In this document: in pieces, positions 7,649 to 16,432 of the stretch | How the letters are laid out: every line of letters begins with the position of its first letter | Numbering within the stretch: the stretch's first letter is position 1 | Program-made: the position numbers and the translations under genes | Assembly: GCF_000971195.1 (NCBI RefSeq) | Contig: NZ_BBLZ01000002.1 | Span: 124,001-188,000, forward strand | Origin: Demequina soli | GTDB taxonomy: Bacteria; Actinomycetota; Actinomycetes; Actinomycetales; Demequinaceae | DNA: 64,000 nt | Reading direction: 5' to 3' | The notes under the pieces: generated by a model | What the model was told of the DNA's origin: nothing | What the model saw: only the letters and a program-made list of their open reading frames with translations | Database searches by the model: none

Positions 7649-8926
7649 ATGGATCAGCAGGACATGGCGGGCCGCGACTATCGACCGCGGATCATCGACA
7701 ACGTCCTCGCGCAGCGCTTGCGGTCAGCGGGAGCCGTGCTCCTCGAAGGGCCCAAGGCGAGTGGGAAGACCTCGACGGCGGCCCGCGCGACGGTCAGCCA
7801 GGTCTACCTTGACCGGGATCCCGCTGCACTTGAGGCGCTGCGAATCGATCCGTCGATCGTGCTCGACGGTGGCGCGCCACAGCTGGTGGACGAGTGGCAG
7901 CTCGAGGCCACCCGCGTCTGGAATCACGTTCGCGCCGAGGTCGATCGACGTGGCGCCCCGGGACAGTTCGTGCTGACCGGTTCCTCGGTTCCGACGGACG
8001 ACGTGCGGCGACACTCCGGTGCCGGCCGCTTCGCGCGGCTGACGTTGCGCACCATGAGCCTGGTCGAGAGCGGGCACTCCGGCGGCGAGATCTCTCTCGC
8101 CGCGCTGTTCGCGGGCGAGCGTCCCTCGACATCAGCCGGCCTGAGCGTTGCCGAGGTGGCGGAGTTGGTGGTGCGCGGCGGATGGCCGTTCAACCTCGAC
8201 CTCGGTGCCGAGGCCGCAGCGCAGGCCAACATCGACTACTTGCGCGGCATCGCCGAGGTTGACGTCGCACGCCTCGACGGCTCACGCCGCGACCCGGTGC
8301 TGGTGACGCGGCTCCTGCGCGCGCTCGCCCGGAACACCGCGATGGAGCAGAAGCTGGCGCGGCTCGCGTCCCAGGTCGAGACGGAGCAGGGCACGCTTGC
8401 CCGCAGCACCGTCTACGGCTATCTGGACGCTCTCGAGCGGCTCATGGTGGTCGAGGAGCTGCCGCCGTGGAGCACGCATCTGAGGTCGCGTGCGACGCTG
8501 CGCTCCGCGTCGCGCACCCACTTCGCCGACCCGTCGCTCGCGGCCGCGGCTCTGGGGGCGGGACCGGCTCGGCTCCTGGCGGATCCGAACTACCTGGGGC
8601 TTCTCTTCGAGTCGCTCGCCGTCCGTGATTGCAGGGTCTACGCGACGCCGCTCGGCGGGACGGTCCATCACTACCGGGACAGCGATGGGCTCGAGGTGGA
8701 CCTGATCGTGCAGCTCCGTGACGGGCGATGGGGCGCGCTCGAGGTCAAGCTCGGCGGCGAGCGCGCGATCGACGCCGCCGCTGCCGGCCTGCTGCGCTTC
8801 GCAGCCAAGGTCGACACCTCGAGGACCGGCCCGCCTGCCTTCCTCGGCGTCCTGACGGCCTCCGGCTACGGCTACGCAAGGCCGGACGGCATCCTGGTGA
8901 TCCCCATCGGGGCGTTCGGTCCCTAG
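7649..8926 (+). CDS. AAA-type ATPase with DUF4143 C-terminal domain
   Basis: 425-residue ATPase of the widespread AAA_14/DUF4143 family; the cellular function is not established. Walker A is GPKASGKT (34-41). A Walker B-like stretch, LDGGAPQLVDEWQ, follows at about 71-83, then the sensor region FVLTGSSVP and a basic RRHSGAGRFARL. A helical region precedes the C-terminal DUF4143 domain, with nuclease-like sequence VDLIVQLRDGRWGALEVKLGG. Codon use departs from the neighbours: CTT, GCT, GCA, CGA, TTG and GAT are frequent, suggesting recent horizontal acquisition. No partner toxin or antitoxin gene is adjacent. Confidence 0.85.
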   Translation: MDQQDMAGRDYRPRIIDNVLAQRLRSAGAVLLEGPKASGKTSTAARATVSQVYLDRDPAALEALRIDPSIVLDGGAPQLVDEWQLEATRVWNHVRAEVDRRGAPGQFVLTGSSVPTDDVRRHSGAGRFARLTLRTMSLVESGHSGGEISLAALFAGERPSTSAGLSVAEVAELVVRGGWPFNLDLGAEAAAQANIDYLRGIAEVDVARLDGSRRDPVLVTRLLRALARNTAMEQKLARLASQVETEQGTLARSTVYGYLDALERLMVVEELPPWSTHLRSRATLRSASRTHFADPSLAAAALGAGPARLLADPNYLGLLFESLAVRDCRVYATPLGGTVHHYRDSDGLEVDLIVQLRDGRWGALEVKLGGERAIDAAAAGLLRFAAKVDTSRTGPPAFLGVLTASGYGYARPDGILVIPIGAFGP

Positions 8927-9199
8927 CGGACCACCATGCGGCAGCCGACGGTCACGGCGCGCGCCGCGTACCCCGCACGATGCGCGGTGGCGGTGACCGT
9001 GAGCTCCGGCGGTGACGGCGACGAGCGTCGCGCCGACCACGGCGGACATGCGTGCGAGACGGCGCGGCGGTGCCACCGGACAACCCCCAGACGATGCGCG
9101 GCACGTCCGGGAGACGAAGCCTCACGCGCGCGTGCCGCGATGGCCGTGTCTGGAGGGCCCCGGGTCAGGCGGGTGTGAGGCGGCCGGGGCCGCGATCTC
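8927..9199. other. 273 bp spacer with a possible gene remnant
   Basis: This convergent spacer between the DUF4143 ATPase and dcd holds two copies of the GATGCG-type motif (8975-8984 and 9088-9097). On the minus strand a short signal-like stretch (MSAVVGATLVAVTAG, about 9050-9005) is followed in another frame by a tail TVTATAHRAGYAARAVTV ending in a stop near 8924. This could be a frameshifted small secreted protein. Evidence is weak and I do not call a gene. Confidence 0.25.
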
Positions 9200-9772
9200 T
9201 CACACGTCGATGCGGTGGAAGTTCTTCCAGCTGAGCGAGGCGGTCGGGCCGCGCTGACCGCGGTAGCGCGAGCCGTAGCGCTCGGAGCCGTACGGGTGCT
9301 CGGCCGGCGAGGACAGCCGGAAGAAGCACAGCTGGCCGATCTTCATGCCGGGCCACAGGTTGATCGGCAGCGTCGCCGTGTTGGACAGCTCGAGTGTGAC
9401 GTTGCCCTCGAAGCCGGGGTCGATGAATCCCGCGGTCGAGTGCGTGAGGAGGCCCAGGCGGCCCAGCGAGGACTTGCCCTCGAGGCGCGCCGCGATGTCG
9501 TCGGGCAGCGTGACGGACTCGTAGGTCGCGCCGAGCACGAACTCGCCCGGGTGGAGCACGAACGGCCCGTCCTTGATGTCGACGAGCCGCGTGAGCTCGG
9601 GCTGCTCCGCCGCCGGGTCGATCGCCGCGTACTTGTGGTTGTCGAACACGCGGAAGAAGCGGTCGAGGCGCACGTCGATCGAGGAGGGCTGGATCATCTC
9701 GGGGTCCCAGGGGTCGAGGGCGACCCTGCCCGCCGTGATCTCAGCGCGGATGTCGCGGTCCGAGAGAAGCAT
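9200..9772 (-). CDS. dcd: dCTP deaminase (probably bifunctional, dUMP-forming)
   Basis: Converts dCTP toward dUMP for thymidylate synthesis. The 190-residue protein closely follows the Mycobacterium-type bifunctional dCTP deaminase/dUTPase: [12 protein letters not shown] at the N-terminus, [16 protein letters not shown], the core [20 protein letters not shown], the catalytic-glutamate segment VTLELSN, and SEHPYGS-like [19 protein letters not shown]. The frame extends upstream to 9940, but the ATG at 9772 gives the family start. It is transcribed away from cellobiose phosphorylase. Bifunctionality is inferred from overall resemblance. Confidence 0.93.
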   Translation of the reverse strand: MLLSDRDIRAEITAGRVALDPWDPEMIQPSSIDVRLDRFFRVFDNHKYAAIDPAAEQPELTRLVDIKDGPFVLHPGEFVLGATYESVTLPDDIAARLEGKSSLGRLGLLTHSTAGFIDPGFEGNVTLELSNTATLPINLWPGMKIGQLCFFRLSSPAEHPYGSERYGSRYRGQRGPTASLSWKNFHRIDV

Positions 9773-9970
9773 GGTGCCCAACCTAGTGCCCTCGGGCCCG
9801 AGTCGTGCCGTAGGAGGCGCCCCGTGCCCGAACTGTCCCGCCCTCGGGCAGCCGGCACCTCCCAGGGCGAGAACCCGGCGGACCCGACGCCGTGCGCGCG
9901 CCCGGACGCCCGCATCGATCCTCGCTGGGACCCGGGACATCAGGCGTCGCGCACGCCGAATCGTTTCGAT

Positions 9971-10005
9971 TACAGTAGGGCCAACACGCCCGAGAGAGCG
10001 CTCTC
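9971..10005 (+). promoter_or_regulatory. Promoter -10 and LacI/CebR-type operator before cellobiose phosphorylase
   Basis: GAGAGCGCTCTC (9994-10005) is a perfect 12 bp palindrome just downstream of a plausible -10 TACAGT (9971-9976). It resembles the TGGGAGCGCTCCCA operators of CebR/CelR cellobiose-responsive LacI regulators, with A replacing G in each arm. Its position after the transcription start suits repression. No regulator is encoded next to it; either LacI gene in this window, or one elsewhere, could bind. Confidence 0.6.
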
Positions 10006-10037
10006 ACGGCAATGCAGCCAGATGAAAGGCACCTCCC

Positions 10038-12461
10038 ATGCAGTTCGGCCACTTCGACGACGAGGCCCGCGAGTACGTCATCACGACGCCCCACACGCCG
10101 TACCCGTGGATCAACTACCTCGGCGCCCAGGACTTCTTCGGCCTCGTGTCCCACACGGGCGGCGGCTACTCCTTCTACCGCGACGCGAAGCTGCGCCGCC
10201 TGACCCGCTACCGCTACAACAACGTGCCGGTGGACGACGGCGGCCGCTACTTCTCGATCAACGACGGCGGCGACGTGTGGAGCCCCGGCTTCCGTCCCTA
10301 CAAGACGGAGCTCGACTCGTTCGAGACGCGCCACGGCATGGGCTACACGCGCATCACGGGCTCGCGGAACGGCCTCGAGGCGAGCGTCCTGCTCTTCGTG
10401 CCGGTCGACGTCAACGCGGAGATCCACCGCGTCGAGCTGACCAACACGTCCGACGCGCCCAAGTCCTTCTCGCTGTTCAGCTTCCTCGAGTTCAACCTGT
10501 GGAACGCCGAGGACGACCAGACCAACTACCAGCGCAACCTCTCCATCGGCGAGGTCGAGGTGGTCGACGGCGCGATCTACCACAAGACCGAGTACCGCGA
10601 GCGTCGCGACCACTACGCGGTCTACGGCGTGAACGCGGAGATCTCGGGCTTCGACACCGACCGCGACACGTTCCTCGGCTTCGGCAACGGCTTCGACGAG
10701 GCCGCGGTGCCGCACGCCGGGAAGGCGGGCAACTCGGTGGCGTCCGGCTGGTACCCCATCGCGTCGCACCAGCTCGAGGTCACCCTCGAGCCGGGCGAGT
10801 CGAAGGCCTTCACCTTCGTGCTCGGCTACCTCGAGAACCCGCGCGACGACAAGTGGGAGGCACCCGGCGTCATCCGCAAGGACGGCGCGCGCGAGCTGCT
10901 TGCGAAGTTCGCCACCGACGAGCAGACGCTCGCCGCGTTCGCCGAGCTCAACGCCTATTGGGACGGCCTGCTGGGCTCGTACACCGTCGAGTCGGGCCAC
11001 GAGAAGCTCGACCGCATGGTCAACATCTGGAACCAGTACCAGTGCATGGTGACCTACAACATGTCCCGTTCCGCGAGCTTCTTCGAGACCGGCATGGGCC
11101 GCGGCATGGGCTTCCGCGACTCGTCGCAGGACCTCCTCGGCTTCGTGCACCTCGTCCCCGAGCGCGCCCGCGAGCGCATCATCGACATCGCGTCCACGCA
11201 GTTCGAGGACGGCAGCGCGTACCACCAGTACCAGCCGCTCACCAAGCGCGGCAACCACACGCTGGGCTCGGGCTTCAACGACGACCCGCTGTGGCTGATC
11301 CTCGGCGTCGCCGCCTACGTCAAGGAGACCGGCGACTTCGCGATCCTCGACGAGATGGTCCCGTTCGACAACGACGAGACCAAGGCCGCCTCCCTCATGG
11401 AGCACCTCAAGCGCTCGTTCGACCACCCGCTCAACAACCGCGGCCCGCACGGCCTGCCGCTCATCGGCCGCGCCGACTGGAACGACTGCCTCAACCTCAA
11501 CTGCTTCTCCACCGAGCCCGGCGAGTCCTTCCAGACCACCGGCAACCGCACCGGCGGCGTCGCCGAGTCGATCTTCATCGCGGGCATGTTCGCCGCGATC
11601 GGCCCCGACTACGCGGCGCTCGCGCGCCGTCGTGGGGACGATGCGGAGGCCGAGCGGGCGGAGAAGGCCGTCGAGGAGATGAAGGCCGCCGTCATCGAGC
11701 ACGGCTGGGACGGCGAGTGGTTCCTCCGCGCGTACGACTACTTCGGCAACAAGGTCGGCTCGGCCGAGAACCCCGAGGGCCAGATCTGGATCGAGCCGCA
11801 GGGCTTCTGCATCATGGGCGGCATCGGCGTTGAGGAGGGCCTCGCAGAGAAGGCGCTCGACGCGGTGGAGGAGCGCCTCGGAACCGACCACGGCATCGTC
11901 CTCCTGAACCCGGCCTACACCGAGTACCACGTCGAGCTGGGCGAGGTCACGTCCTACCCGCCGGGCTACAAGGAGAACGCGGGCATCTTCTGCCACAACA
12001 ACCCGTGGGTGATCATCGCGGAGACCGTGGTGGGCCGCGCCGAGCAGGCGTGGGACCACTACAAGCGCATCACGCCCGCGTACCGCGAGGAGATCTCCGA
12101 GGTCCACCGCCTCGAGCCCTACGTCTACGCGCAGATGATCGCCGGCAAGGACGCCGTCCGCCACGGCGAGGCCAAGAACTCGTGGCTCACCGGCACCGCG
12201 TCGTGGAACTTCGTCACCGTCTCGCAGCACCTGCTCGGCGTGCGCCCTGACTACGACGGCCTCGTGGTCGACCCGTGCATCGGCGCCGAGGTGTCGGAGT
12301 TCACCGTCCGCCGCGTGGTCCGCGGCGCGACCTACGTCATCAAGGTGACCAACTCCGGTGGCAAGGGCGCGTCCCTCGTGGTCGACGGCCAGGCCATCGA
12401 GGGCTCGCTGGTGCCGTACGCGGCGCCGGGCTCCACGGTCGAGGTGGTCGCCACCGTCTGA
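10038..12461 (+). CDS. cbp: Cellobiose phosphorylase (GH94)
   Basis: Cytoplasmic phosphorolysis of cellobiose to glucose 1-phosphate and glucose. The 807-residue protein matches Cellulomonas-type enzymes in length and layout. The N-terminal beta-sandwich begins [24 protein letters not shown] and contains [10 protein letters not shown] and [10 protein letters not shown]. The (alpha/alpha)6 barrel has [18 protein letters not shown] (about 354-371) and the catalytic-acid motif [12 protein letters not shown], where Asp483 is the likely general acid. The substrate-binding stretch [19 protein letters not shown] follows. A Shine-Dalgarno (AAAGG) precedes the ATG at 10038. There is no signal peptide, so cellobiose must be imported. 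Confidence 0.95.
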   Translation: MQFGHFDDEAREYVITTPHTPYPWINYLGAQDFFGLVSHTGGGYSFYRDAKLRRLTRYRYNNVPVDDGGRYFSINDGGDVWSPGFRPYKTELDSFETRHGMGYTRITGSRNGLEASVLLFVPVDVNAEIHRVELTNTSDAPKSFSLFSFLEFNLWNAEDDQTNYQRNLSIGEVEVVDGAIYHKTEYRERRDHYAVYGVNAEISGFDTDRDTFLGFGNGFDEAAVPHAGKAGNSVASGWYPIASHQLEVTLEPGESKAFTFVLGYLENPRDDKWEAPGVIRKDGARELLAKFATDEQTLAAFAELNAYWDGLLGSYTVESGHEKLDRMVNIWNQYQCMVTYNMSRSASFFETGMGRGMGFRDSSQDLLGFVHLVPERARERIIDIASTQFEDGSAYHQYQPLTKRGNHTLGSGFNDDPLWLILGVAAYVKETGDFAILDEMVPFDNDETKAASLMEHLKRSFDHPLNNRGPHGLPLIGRADWNDCLNLNCFSTEPGESFQTTGNRTGGVAESIFIAGMFAAIGPDYAALARRRGDDAEAERAEKAVEEMKAAVIEHGWDGEWFLRAYDYFGNKVGSAENPEGQIWIEPQGFCIMGGIGVEEGLAEKALDAVEERLGTDHGIVLLNPAYTEYHVELGEVTSYPPGYKENAGIFCHNNPWVIIAETVVGRAEQAWDHYKRITPAYREEISEVHRLEPYVYAQMIAGKDAVRHGEAKNSWLTGTASWNFVTVSQHLLGVRPDYDGLVVDPCIGAEVSEFTVRRVVRGATYVIKVTNSGGKGASLVVDGQAIEGSLVPYAAPGSTVEVVATV

Positions 12462-12482
12462 CCCTTCCTTCCGTGGCCGTGA

Positions 12483-12507
12483 GGGCGTCGCAGCGGGTGC
12501 GGCGCCC
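12483..12507 (+). terminator. GC-rich hairpin after cellobiose phosphorylase
   Basis: GGGCGTCGC and GCGGCGCCC form a 9 bp stem (one U-G pair) around a 7-base loop, 22 bases after the cbp stop. There is no U-tract, as is common in actinobacterial terminators. Confidence 0.4.
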
Positions 12508-12568
12508 CCGCGCGCGCCCGGAGGGGGTTGACGCGCGTGACACACTGCCGGTGAGCGAGGGGGTGAGC

Positions 12569-13750
12569 ATGGTCGAGGAGCGCGTCGAGGAGGCCTACCG
12601 CGAGTCGGGGCCCCTGGTCCACACGCTCGCGCTGCGCGCGCTCGGCTCCGTCGAGGAGGCCGAGGACGTGGTGCGCCGCGTCTTCGCGTCCGCCGCGGCC
12701 GGCGGCTCCCTCGCGTCCCGCGACCTGCTGCACGATGCGGCGGACCGGATCACCGGCGACCTCGAGAGGCGCGTGCGCGCCAAGCTGACGGCGCTCGACG
12801 ACCCGGACGTGGGGGCCGATGCGGTGACCGACGAGCGCGCCGTGCTCGCCGAGGCCGACCGCATCCTGGTGCGCGCCGCGCTCGACCGCCTCGAGCCCGC
12901 CTCCCGGGACGCGCTCACCCGCGCGCTCGTCGACGGCGTCCCCCGGTGGGAGCTCGCCACCTCGCTCGGCCTGTCCGAGCCCGACCTCGAGTCGCTCCTG
13001 CGGGACGCCCTGCTGGCGCTGTGGCCGGGCCCGGTCCCCGCCGAGGGCCACGCATCCGCCCAGGGCCTGGCGTCCCGCGCGCTGGGCATCCGCGTCGCGG
13101 ACGGCGGCCAGCAGCACATCGCCGGGTGCGACGGATGCCGCGCGGCGTGGCGCTCGCTCAACGACCTCGTCGGCACCGTCACCCGGCTCCCGGCGACCGG
13201 GCCCGTGGTCGCGCCGCGCGCCGGCCTATGGGACGAGGTGCGCACCGCCGTCGAGTCCGGGCCGCCCGAGGCCGAGCCCGACTGGCGCGCGGAGGCGCGT
13301 GCCGACGCCGCGCGGGCGCAGCGCCGCCGCACCCTCGTCATGACGGTCGCGGTCGTCGCCGCGAGCGTGTTCGCGGGGCTCGCGGTGGTCCTGGGGCAGA
13401 TGCTCATCCAGCCCGACGGCCCGACGCTCGCGACCGCGACGCTCGTCGACCCGCGCGGCGGCTCGGACGAGACCGGGCACGCGAGCCTGCGCGCGGCGGG
13501 CGACGGCGGCGAGGTGCTCGTCCTCGACGGCCCGTACGCCGAGTACCCCGACGGCGCCCTCGAGGTGTGGCTCATCCCCGCGGTCGGCGAGCCGGTGCCG
13601 CTGGGCCAGCTCACGTCGTCGCACTACGAGGTCGAGATCCCGGCGAGCGTCGGCTCCGCCGTCGGTGCGATGCTCGAGATCAGCCGCGAGCCGTGGGACG
13701 GCGACCCCGGGCTCAACGGCGAGGTCGTCGCGCGCGGCACGTTCGGCTGA
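12569..13750 (+). CDS. ECF sigma-like / RskA-type anti-sigma fusion protein
   Basis: 393 residues with an unusual architecture. Residues 5-60 resemble sigma region 2 (YRESGPLVHTLALRALGSVEEAEDVV). Residues 100-152 resemble region 4 with a helix-turn-helix (LDRLEPASRDALTRAL, then WELATSLGLSEPDLESLLRDAL). Residues 183-190 carry the zinc anti-sigma motif H-x3-C-x2-C (His183, Cys187, Cys190). One transmembrane helix is at about 255-277, and residues 290-393 form an RskA C-terminal-like domain (LEVWLIPAVGEPVPLGQLTS). It thus looks like a membrane-tethered sigma factor joined to its own anti-sigma. The sigma half lacks some conserved aromatic residues, so it may be only an anti-sigma with a relic domain. 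ATG at 12569 follows GAGGGGG; a GTG at 12563 is the alternative start. Confidence 0.7.
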   Translation: MVEERVEEAYRESGPLVHTLALRALGSVEEAEDVVRRVFASAAAGGSLASRDLLHDAADRITGDLERRVRAKLTALDDPDVGADAVTDERAVLAEADRILVRAALDRLEPASRDALTRALVDGVPRWELATSLGLSEPDLESLLRDALLALWPGPVPAEGHASAQGLASRALGIRVADGGQQHIAGCDGCRAAWRSLNDLVGTVTRLPATGPVVAPRAGLWDEVRTAVESGPPEAEPDWRAEARADAARAQRRRTLVMTVAVVAASVFAGLAVVLGQMLIQPDGPTLATATLVDPRGGSDETGHASLRAAGDGGEVLVLDGPYAEYPDGALEVWLIPAVGEPVPLGQLTSSHYEVEIPASVGSAVGAMLEISREPWDGDPGLNGEVVARGTFG

Positions 13751-13894
13751 CCCGTCTCCGCTCGCACGGTCCGGCTCGGCCGGCAATTCGCTCAGCACGG
13801 AACCGGCGGCGACACGCGGGGGTGAGTGCCGCATCGTCCCCTCGCGCGCGGCGTGTCGCCGCGCGGACCGTGCCCAGCGAACCGGCCCGGGTGG

Positions 13895-14560
13895 CTACGG
13901 GCGCTGGGCGAACCGCTCGAGGAGCTCGCCCTCGCCCGCGACCACCAGCAGGTCCTCGGGTCCGACGATGGTGTTCGGCGTCGCGTACTCGAACTCGCGG
14001 CCGGCGCTCTTCACACCGATGACGTGCACGCCGTACGTGGCCTGGAGGTCCAGCTTGTCGAGGGTGAAGTGGTGCGTCTCCTTGGGGGCGCGCATCTTCA
14101 CGACGGTGAAGCCGTCCTCCACCTCGATGTAGTCGAGCATGTTGCCGCCGACGGAGTGGGCGATGCGCGCGCCTGCCTCCGCCTCGGGCAGCACCACGTG
14201 GTGCGCGCCGATGCGCTCGAGGATGCGCTTGTGCTCGGTCGACGTGGCCTTGGCCCAGATCTCGGGGATGCCGATGTCGACCAGGTTGCCGGTGATGAGC
14301 ACCGAGGCCTCGAGCGAGGTGCCGACGCCCACGACGGCGGCGGCGAAGTCGGCGGCGCCGATCTGGTCGAGCGCGCGTGGGTCGGCCCCGTCCGCCTCGA
14401 CGCACGGGATGCGCTTGGACCAGCGCTCGACCACGTCGGCGTCGCGCTCGACGCCGAGCACCTCCACGCCCATATTGTCCAGGGTGTCCGCGATGGCCGA
14501 GCCGAAGCGGCCGAGCCCGAAGACCAGGACGCCCGTGCCCGGGTTGCCGTTGCTAGCCAA
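13895..14560 (-). CDS. ktrA: Potassium uptake regulatory subunit KtrA/TrkA
   Basis: Cytoplasmic nucleotide-binding RCK subunit that gates the KtrB potassium channel-like transporter. The 221 residues contain an N-terminal Rossmann fold with VLVFGLGRFGSAIADTL (GxGxxG, about 11-27), the acidic ribose-binding end of the second strand (VLGVERDADVV) and GADPRALDQIG. A TrkA-C domain lies at about 140-221 (LDLQATYGVHVIGV and TIVGPEDLLVVAGEGELLERF). The start overlaps the end of ktrB by 8 bp, so the subunits are co-translated. Confidence 0.92.
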   Translation of the reverse strand: MASNGNPGTGVLVFGLGRFGSAIADTLDNMGVEVLGVERDADVVERWSKRIPCVEADGADPRALDQIGAADFAAAVVGVGTSLEASVLITGNLVDIGIPEIWAKATSTEHKRILERIGAHHVVLPEAEAGARIAHSVGGNMLDYIEVEDGFTVVKMRAPKETHHFTLDKLDLQATYGVHVIGVKSAGREFEYATPNTIVGPEDLLVVAGEGELLERFAQRP

Positions 14561-15926
14561 TGAGGGGCCTTTCTGACGGGTACCGGATGACCCGGCGCTG
14601 GCGGTTGAGCATGAGGGCCGAGGCGAGCGTGAGCGAGCCCACGCGGCCCAGGTACATCGTGATGATCAACGTCATCTTCGCATCGGACGGGAGGTCGCCG
14701 GTGATGCCCGTCGACAGGCCGCACGTCGCGTACGCGGACACCACCTCGTAGAGAGATCTGTCGAGCGGGATGTTCGTCTGGGCCATGAAGACGCCCGTAC
14801 CGACGAGCACGACGAGGAGCCCGAGCAGGGTGATGGAGACCGCGACGCGGAGCACCTCGGTGCCGATGCGCTTGCCGAAGGCCTCCATGTCGCGGCGGCC
14901 GCGGGCCTCCGCCCACGCGGCGAGCACGAGCACCGCGATCGTGGTGACGCGGATGCCTCCCGCGGTGCCGCCGGAGCCGCCGCCGATGAACATGAGCACG
15001 TCCTCGAGCAGCCACGTCTGCTCGCGGGCCGCGCCGATGTCGAACGACGAGAACCCACCCGAGCGCTGGTTGATCGACTGGAAGAAGATGTTGCCGATGG
15101 TGGAGGCGGCGCTGTGGTGGCCCAGCGTGTTGGGGTTGGTCCACTCGAACGCCATGAGGAACGTCACCGAGATGACCTGGAGCACCACGAGCGTCGCGAG
15201 CGTGAGCTTGGTGTGCAGCGTCCACTTCGAGGGGTGTCGCCACCGCTTGATGAGGTTGAGGTAGACCGGGTAGCCGAGCGCGCCGATGAAGACGCCGAGC
15301 CCGATCGGCACGAGCATCCACAGGTCGCCCGCGTACGGGTAGAGGCCCAGCGGGTCAGGGGAGAAGCCGGCGTTGTTGAACGACGAGACGCCGTAGAACA
15401 ACGAGTAGCCGAGCGACTTGGGCCAGCCGTAGTCGAGGGTGAGGAACCGCGGCACCAGGATCGCGGCGATCGTGAGCTCGACCGTGGTCGAGACGATGAC
15501 CACGGTGGTGAGCAGCGAGCGCAGGTCGCCCAGGCCGCTCGCGCGGGACTCGCCCGCGGCCAGGATGCGCGTGGTGAGACCCAGCCGGCGGGACACCGCC
15601 AGGCCCGCGAGCGACGCGAGGGTCATGATCCCGAGACCGCCGACCTTGATCGCGACGCCGATGATCGTGAGGCCCCACGGCGACCAGTACGTGCCCGTGT
15701 CGACCGTTGCGAGGCCCGTGACGCACACCGCGGAGGTCGCGGTGAACAGGGCGTCGACGAACGGCACGCGCACGCCCGAGCTGGTCGCAACGGGCAGGGA
15801 CAGGAGGCCCGTGAAGACGAGGATGGTGACCGCGAACGCCGCGAGGGTGAGCCGTGCCGGCGACTCGAGGGCGACCCGGTCGAACCACTCGTCGAACGCG
15901 TCGCGCAGCGTGCGCACGCTGGCCAT
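14553..15926 (-). CDS. ktrB: Potassium transporter subunit KtrB (TrkH family)
   Basis: Membrane K+ translocating subunit of 457 residues, with four M1-P-M2 repeats. The selectivity-filter glycines are visible in TSAVCVTGLATVD, GVSSFNNAGFSP, NQRSGGFSSFD and AYATCGLSTGIT. The intramembrane-loop region LMFIGGGSGGTAGGIRVTT is also clear. The frame extends to 16025, but the ATG at 15926 (MASVRTLRDAF) has the Shine-Dalgarno AGGAG five bases upstream and removes a charged, non-family extension. It forms an operon with ktrA; uptake is probably Na+-coupled, as in other KtrAB systems. Confidence 0.93.
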   Translation of the reverse strand: MASVRTLRDAFDEWFDRVALESPARLTLAAFAVTILVFTGLLSLPVATSSGVRVPFVDALFTATSAVCVTGLATVDTGTYWSPWGLTIIGVAIKVGGLGIMTLASLAGLAVSRRLGLTTRILAAGESRASGLGDLRSLLTTVVIVSTTVELTIAAILVPRFLTLDYGWPKSLGYSLFYGVSSFNNAGFSPDPLGLYPYAGDLWMLVPIGLGVFIGALGYPVYLNLIKRWRHPSKWTLHTKLTLATLVVLQVISVTFLMAFEWTNPNTLGHHSAASTIGNIFFQSINQRSGGFSSFDIGAAREQTWLLEDVLMFIGGGSGGTAGGIRVTTIAVLVLAAWAEARGRRDMEAFGKRIGTEVLRVAVSITLLGLLVVLVGTGVFMAQTNIPLDRSLYEVVSAYATCGLSTGITGDLPSDAKMTLIITMYLGRVGSLTLASALMLNRQRRVIRYPSERPLIG

Positions 15927-16027
15927 CCGTCTCCTCACCTCGGGGCGGGTCCGCCCTGCTTCTCGCCCTGCTTCAGGCCCTGCGCGCGAGCCTATCCCCC
16001 GCACCACGGAACGGGGGTTCCCCACAC

Positions 16028-16056
16028 TTCACAACAGTCACATCTGCCCCTACAGT
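16028..16056 (+). promoter_or_regulatory. Promoter of the BldC-like gene
   Basis: TTCACA (16028-16033), a 17 bp spacer and TACAGT (16051-16056) resemble a vegetative promoter and leave an untranslated leader of about 50 bases before the ATG at 16112. The site lies in the divergent spacer with ktrB. Confidence 0.5.
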
Positions 16057-16111
16057 TGAAGGTGCATCCGGCCGATACAAGCGCCAGACGCTTCGAGAGG
16101 GACGAGACGAC

Positions 16112-16345
16112 ATGGCCGAATCACCGCGCACCACCTTTCTCACCGTCGCGGAGGTGGCCGACATGGTGCGCGTCTCGCGAATGACGGTCTACCGGTGGGT
16201 TCACTCGGGTGAGCTCCCCGCGGTGCGCTTCGGAAGGTCCTTCCGGGTGCCCCAGCAGGCGGTCGAGCAGTTCATGGAGCAGGCCGCGCTCGCGGGAGGG
16301 TACCTCACCGAAGATGACGACAAGGGCACTGGCACGGTAGGCTAG
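16112..16345 (+). CDS. BldC-like MerR/excisionase-type DNA-binding protein
   Basis: 77-residue transcription factor consisting almost entirely of one winged helix-turn-helix (HTH_17): FLTVAEVADMVRVSRMTVYRWVHSGELPAVRFGRSFRVP at about 9-47, followed by the helix AVEQFMEQAAL. This is the BldC pattern: small actinobacterial proteins that bind DNA as asymmetric head-to-tail oligomers. The ATG at 16112 follows purine-rich sequence. It is the immediate upstream neighbour of the bS22 gene. The target genes here are unknown. Confidence 0.88.
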   Translation: MAESPRTTFLTVAEVADMVRVSRMTVYRWVHSGELPAVRFGRSFRVPQQAVEQFMEQAALAGGYLTEDDDKGTGTVG

Positions 16346-16360
16346 GTCCTTGTCTGTCGC

Positions 16361-16399
16361 GTCCAGCGCGGCCTGGACGCCGGCGTGCTACGGCACGCC
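16361..16399 (+). terminator. Tandem hairpins between the BldC-like gene and bS22
   Basis: Two stems are visible. GTCCAG/CTGGAC is at 16361-16378. GGCGTGC-TACG-GCACGCC is at 16382-16399, a perfect 7 bp stem with a UACG tetraloop. They follow the BldC-like stop by 15 bases and may terminate it or stabilise an mRNA end; no U-tract follows. Confidence 0.5.
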
Positions 16400-16432
16400 T
16401 CGCACTTAGTGTCAAAGAACGAGGTAGGTTCC

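Noticed and set aside
7649-8926. Defence or toxin-antitoxin island centred on the DUF4143 ATPase
   Set aside because: No toxin, antitoxin, nuclease, methylase, integrase or attachment site is adjacent; a single transferred gene is the simplest reading.
9773-10037. tRNA gene expected beside dcd
   Set aside because: Many actinobacteria have a tRNA near dcd, but I could not find an acceptor stem plus TTCGA T-loop arrangement in this spacer or elsewhere in the window.
14098-15321. Alternative minus-strand reading frame over ktrA/ktrB
   Set aside because: Out of frame with both genes, no motifs; KtrA and KtrB motifs are intact in their own frames.
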